Assembly: GCA_963824905.1 (NCBI GenBank)
Contig: CAWGRH010000009.1
Coordinates: forward strand, 1-64,000
From: JAJPKK01 sp963824905
Lineage (GTDB): Bacteria; Pseudomonadota; Alphaproteobacteria; Rhizobiales; Xanthobacteraceae
Length of the DNA stretch: 64,000 nt
Direction of reading: 5' to 3'
Below are positions 60,687-64,000 of the stretch, piece by piece (the stretch's first letter is position 1; every line of letters starts with the position of its first letter). Position numbers and translations under genes: made by a program. The notes under the pieces were generated by a model. That model searched no databases. It was not told the origin of the DNA and saw nothing but the letters and a program-made list of their open reading frames with translations.

Positions 60687-61466
60687 TCACCAGAGGTCCG
60701 ACAGGAAGCGATAGTTCAGGCCGGCCTTGAACTGGTTGATGTGGTTGTTGTCCTGGATGCCCGGTGCGAAGCCGATGCCCCCGACAAGCGTGCCGCCGAG
60801 CGCGACGTTCTTGGTGCCGAAGTCCAGGTAATCGTACTCGGCCTTGACCGACCAGTTCTGATAGAACGCCCACTCGACGCCGGTGCCGACCGTCCAGCCG
60901 GTCCGGTTGTTGCTGCCGGTGCCGCTGAACAGCGCGATGCCGGCGATCGCCCAGTTGTCGGTGTAGTTGACGTTCTCGTAGGCGACGCCCGCCTTGCCGT
61001 AGAGCAGCCAGTTGTTGTGCGCGATGCCCATCGTGCTCACCGCGGTTGCCACCCACTTGGTGTCCGTGGTGATGCTGCGGGAGATGGGCGGGATGCCGCC
61101 GATCGGGCCGGTGAAGGCCGTGGTGTTGGTGCCGTTGAGATTGCCCCAGGTGATGTCGGCTTCCCAGCCGACGACGAGCTTGGCGAACTGATACCGCGAG
61201 CCGCCCTCGATGCCGCCGATGAAGGCGCTGGGGTTGGTCGACTGAATGACGGGGACACCGAGCAGCGTTCCCACCACGCCGAGACCGGGGTCCGAAATGT
61301 CATTCGTGCCCCAGGCGCCGCCGAGGACGCCGCCGATATAAGTTCCGCTCCAATCGTAAAGGGCGACGGGCGCAGCGGCCTTGAGCGGCATCCCAAGGTC
61401 GGCGGCGAAGGCCGAGCCGGCCATCGTCGCAACGAGAGCCACGCCTGCCAGAAATTGACGCTGCAT
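60687..61466 (-). CDS. Omp25/31-like outer-membrane beta-barrel protein
   Basis: 259 residues from ATG 61466 (GGAGG upstream), signal peptide ending AFAAD. Typical barrel strands: YDWSGTYIGGVLGGAWGTND, LVVGWEADITWGN, WSVKAEYDYLDFG and INQFKAGLNYRFLSDLW. Same family as the gene at 35661 and the first domain of the protein at 58411. Likely an abundant surface protein. Confidence 0.9.
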   Translation of the reverse strand: MQRQFLAGVALVATMAGSAFAADLGMPLKAAAPVALYDWSGTYIGGVLGGAWGTNDISDPGLGVVGTLLGVPVIQSTNPSAFIGGIEGGSRYQFAKLVVGWEADITWGNLNGTNTTAFTGPIGGIPPISRSITTDTKWVATAVSTMGIAHNNWLLYGKAGVAYENVNYTDNWAIAGIALFSGTGSNNRTGWTVGTGVEWAFYQNWSVKAEYDYLDFGTKNVALGGTLVGGIGFAPGIQDNNHINQFKAGLNYRFLSDLW

Positions 61467-61739
61467 TTGCAAAAAAACCTCCATTTGGGGGACTGGGAAT
61501 TCTGAGCCATCACTTTCTTACGCCGCGATGCACCAAGCGTCTGTATCGTACGAGCAACATTGCCGTTTATTCAGACAAGCACATGGTTGAGTTGGTCAAT
61601 CGGCGTGCAGCTTATCCGCGATATGGACGTGGGCGGGGGCCGGGGAAGTCACCCGCTTTGTCACCTGACATCTGTCGACCCGCTCGCTATATCAACGGCG
61701 CGTCCGGTGCCTCGCCGGGCCCGGACTTCGACCGAGACA

Positions 61740-62027
61740 ATGACTGGAAGCACACGTTCGAGCGCAGGACTTGACGCGCGGCGGCGCCGTCTTCTCTACC
61801 GTTGCTGGCATCGCGGCACCCGCGAGATGGATCTGATCATGGGCCGCTTCGCCGATGCGATGATCGGCACGCTGAGCGAGCCCGAGCTCGACCAGTTCGA
61901 GCGGCTGAGCGACGCGCCCGATCCCGATCTCTATGCCTGGGTCTCCGGCTGGAGCGAGGTGCCGCCGGAGTACGATCACGAGCTCATGCACAGGTTGCGC
62001 AGCTTCAACCGTTCGGGCGCGATATGA
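61740..62027 (+). CDS. sdhE: FAD assembly factor SdhE (succinate dehydrogenase assembly)
   Basis: 95 residues from ATG 61740. The signature RGTREMDLIMGRFAD (RGxxE motif) needed for covalent attachment of FAD to SdhA is present, followed by the family's acidic helical tail (LSEPELDQFERLSD). No sdh genes are in view. It overlaps mfd by 4 bases, an arrangement common in alphaproteobacteria. Confidence 0.92.
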   Translation: MTGSTRSSAGLDARRRRLLYRCWHRGTREMDLIMGRFADAMIGTLSEPELDQFERLSDAPDPDLYAWVSGWSEVPPEYDHELMHRLRSFNRSGAI

Positions 62028-64000
62028 ACGTCCGCGCGCCGCACCCGCATTCACCGGCCGACCATCTCGCGGCGGGCCGGCCGCTCGCCTTTGCCGACGT
62101 CGCCGACGGCGCCGAAGGCTTTGTGCTGGCCGATCTCGCCCGCGCCGTCGCCGCCGGCAAGGACGCGCCGGCGACGAGCCTGCTCGTCGTCTGCCGCGAC
62201 GGGACCCGGATGGCGCAGCTTGCCCGCGCGCTCGCCTTCTTCGCCCCCGACATTGGCATCACCGAGTTCCCGGCCTGGGACTGCCAGCCCTATGACCGCG
62301 CCTCGCCGCTGCCCGGGATCGTGGCACAGCGCATGACGGCGTTGGCGCGGCTCGCCCGGCTGAAGGGGCGGGAGCGCGCGGCGGTGGTGCTCACCACGGT
62401 CAACGCGATCGTCCAGCGAGTGCCGGCGCGCGAGCTCGTGGCCGGGCAGGCGTTCTCCGCGACGCCCGGCAACATGCTGGCGATGGACGGCATTGTCGCC
62501 TGGCTCGAGCTCAACGGCTATACGCGGGCCTCCACCGTGCGCGAGGCCGGTGAATATGCGGTGCGCGGCGGCCTCATCGACCTGTTCCCGCCCGGCCAGC
62601 CCGATCCGGTGCGGCTCGACTTCTTTGGCGATACGCTGGAATCGATCCGTACCTTCGATCCCGAGACCCAGCGCACCACCGACCAGCTTCACGCGCTCGA
62701 CCTCGTGCCGGTCGCCGAGTTTCAACTCACCACCGAAACCATCCGCCGCTTCCGCACCGGCTACGTGAAAGCCTTCGGCGCGGCCCAGTCCGACGACCTT
62801 CTCTACGAGGCGGTGAGCGAGGGACGGCGCTATCCCGGGATGGAGCACTGGCTGCCGCTGTTCCACGATCGGCTCGACACGCTCATCGATTATCTCCCCG
62901 GCACCCCGGTGGTGCTGGAGCCGCTCGTCGAGGACGCCGCAAAAGAGCGCTTCGCCCAGATCGCCGATTACTACGAGGCCCGCACCCAAGCCCTGGCGCC
63001 GGGCGCCGGGAGCGGGGTTCCTTACAAGCCCCTGCCGCCGGACCGGCTCTATCTCACCGAGGCCGAATGGCGTGAGCGGCTCGACGCCGGCAAGCTCGTG
63101 CGCCTGTCGCCCTTCGCGGCGCCCGAAGGCTCGGCGTCGGTGATCGACGCCGGTACGCGGCAGGGGCGGAATTTCGCGCCGGAGCGCACCCAGCCGGGTG
63201 CCAACGTGTTCGAAGCCGTGAAGACGCACGTCGATGACCTGCAATCGGCCGGCAAGCGCGTGGTGTTCGCGCTGTGGAGCGACGGTGCCCGCGATCGCAT
63301 GAGCCACGTGCTCGCCGACCACGGGCTGCTCAACCTTACCCTCGTCGGCGACTGGCCGGCGACGCTCGGACTGCCGAAGCCGCAGATCGGGCTTGCCGTG
63401 CTCGGGCTAGAGCAGGGCTTCGAGACCGAGAACCTCGCCGTGATCGGCGAGCAGGACATTCTCGGCGACCGTCTGGTGCGGCCGCGCAAGGCCGCGAAAC
63501 GGGCAGAGAACTTCATCGCCGAGGTGTCGAGCCTGACCGCCGGCGACCTCGTCGTCCATGTGGATCATGGCGTCGGCCGATTCATCGGCCTCAAGACCAT
63601 CGAGGCCGCCGGCGCCCCGCACGACTGCCTGGAGATCCACTACGCCGGCAACGACAAGCTGTTCCTGCCGGTGGAGAACATCGAGCTGTTGTCGCGCTAC
63701 GGCTCGGAGGACACCGCGGTCGATCTCGACCGGCTCGGCAGCGGCGCCTGGCAAGCGCGCAAGGCGCGGATGAAGGCGCGCATCCTCGAGATGGCGGCTG
63801 ACCTCATAAGGGTGGCGGCCGAGCGCCATCTGCGTGAGGCGCCCCGGTTCACTGCGGCCCAGGGAGTCTACGACGAGTTCTGCGCCGGCTTCCCCTACGA
63901 CGAGACCGACGACCAGCGCAGCGCGATCGATGTCGTGCTCGACGACCTCGCCTCCGGCCGGCCGATGGATCGGCTGGTGTGCGGCGACGTCGGCTTCGGC
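62024..64000 (+). CDS. mfd: Transcription-repair coupling factor Mfd (3'-truncated by window edge)
   Basis: 659 codons are visible from ATG 62024 and the frame is open to the last base. The UvrB-like N-terminal domains are seen (FPAWDCQPYDRASPLPGIVA), then the RNA-polymerase-interaction domain (LTAGDLVVHVDHGVGRFIGL), then the start of the helicase module, cut inside Walker A (LVCGDVGFG). Mfd removes stalled RNA polymerase and recruits UvrA. Translationally coupled to sdhE. Confidence 0.97.
   Translation, partial: MNVRAPHPHSPADHLAAGRPLAFADVADGAEGFVLADLARAVAAGKDAPATSLLVVCRDGTRMAQLARALAFFAPDIGITEFPAWDCQPYDRASPLPGIVAQRMTALARLARLKGRERAAVVLTTVNAIVQRVPARELVAGQAFSATPGNMLAMDGIVAWLELNGYTRASTVREAGEYAVRGGLIDLFPPGQPDPVRLDFFGDTLESIRTFDPETQRTTDQLHALDLVPVAEFQLTTETIRRFRTGYVKAFGAAQSDDLLYEAVSEGRRYPGMEHWLPLFHDRLDTLIDYLPGTPVVLEPLVEDAAKERFAQIADYYEARTQALAPGAGSGVPYKPLPPDRLYLTEAEWRERLDAGKLVRLSPFAAPEGSASVIDAGTRQGRNFAPERTQPGANVFEAVKTHVDDLQSAGKRVVFALWSDGARDRMSHVLADHGLLNLTLVGDWPATLGLPKPQIGLAVLGLEQGFETENLAVIGEQDILGDRLVRPRKAAKRAENFIAEVSSLTAGDLVVHVDHGVGRFIGLKTIEAAGAPHDCLEIHYAGNDKLFLPVENIELLSRYGSEDTAVDLDRLGSGAWQARKARMKARILEMAADLIRVAAERHLREAPRFTAAQGVYDEFCAGFPYDETDDQRSAIDVVLDDLASGRPMDRLVCGDVGFG

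Overview
The window reads as chromosomal DNA of a high-GC alphaproteobacterium of the Hyphomicrobiales (Bradyrhizobium / Rhodopseudomonas / Pseudolabrys-like). The grounds are the tig-clpP-clpX-lon gene order followed by an HU gene, several tripartite-tricarboxylate (Bug) binding proteins, omp25/31-type beta-barrel proteins, an IsdG/HmuQ-type heme monooxygenase, an HWE-family histidine kinase, an mntR/mntH pair, and many dispersed palindromic intergenic repeats of kinds common in this order. No rRNA, CRISPR array, integrase or intact insertion sequence was seen. The two edge genes are cut: a flavoprotein on the left and mfd on the right.

Layout. 0-10 kb: flavoprotein end, an Ig-like protein, Bug protein, secreted beta-propeller, YgiQ radical SAM protein, a small soluble protein and MmgE/PrpD. 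10-21 kb: tRNA-Leu, the protein-quality-control block (tig, clpP, clpX, lon), an ORF-deleted group II intron next to tRNA-Val, a heme monooxygenase, HU and tRNA-Asp. 21-28 kb: secreted proteins including an alpha/beta hydrolase, an amidohydrolase, a ParDE-type toxin-antitoxin pair, an HxlR regulator and a vanadium-haloperoxidase-like protein. 28-35 kb: a formate/nitrite-transporter, siroheme-reductase and flavoprotein operon, then recG. 35-39 kb: an OMP, a lone Rieske protein, SMP-30 and a 2H phosphoesterase. 39-44.6 kb: an ABC importer, a tandem-nitrilase protein and a LysR regulator. 45-49 kb: kaiC-kaiB-HWE kinase with a convergent response regulator, a KaiA-less clock-like module. 49.7-55 kb: a secreted SH3-like protein, DctA, a 29-residue membrane peptide, a lipocalin-like protein, a Bug protein and two tandem small secreted paralogues. 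55-60.5 kb: a manganese locus (mntR, mntH, mgtC-like, porin) with near-identical operators before mntH and before the porin gene. 60.6-64 kb: an OMP, sdhE and mfd.

Two systems stand out. One is the KaiC/KaiB/kinase/receiver module, with a possible general-stress (EcfG-type) promoter. The other is the predicted manganese regulon, in which the same palindrome precedes the inner-membrane Mn importer and a two-domain outer-membrane protein.

Sequence quality. Six genes (clpP, the siroheme reductase, an OMP, an ABC ATPase, the nitrilase and the response regulator) carry reading-frame breaks. Each is explained by a single extra base, often in a short homopolymer run, and removing it restores a family-typical protein. 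clpP is unlikely to be dispensable, so I read these as probable insertion-type sequencing errors rather than pseudogenes, but the sequence alone cannot prove that.
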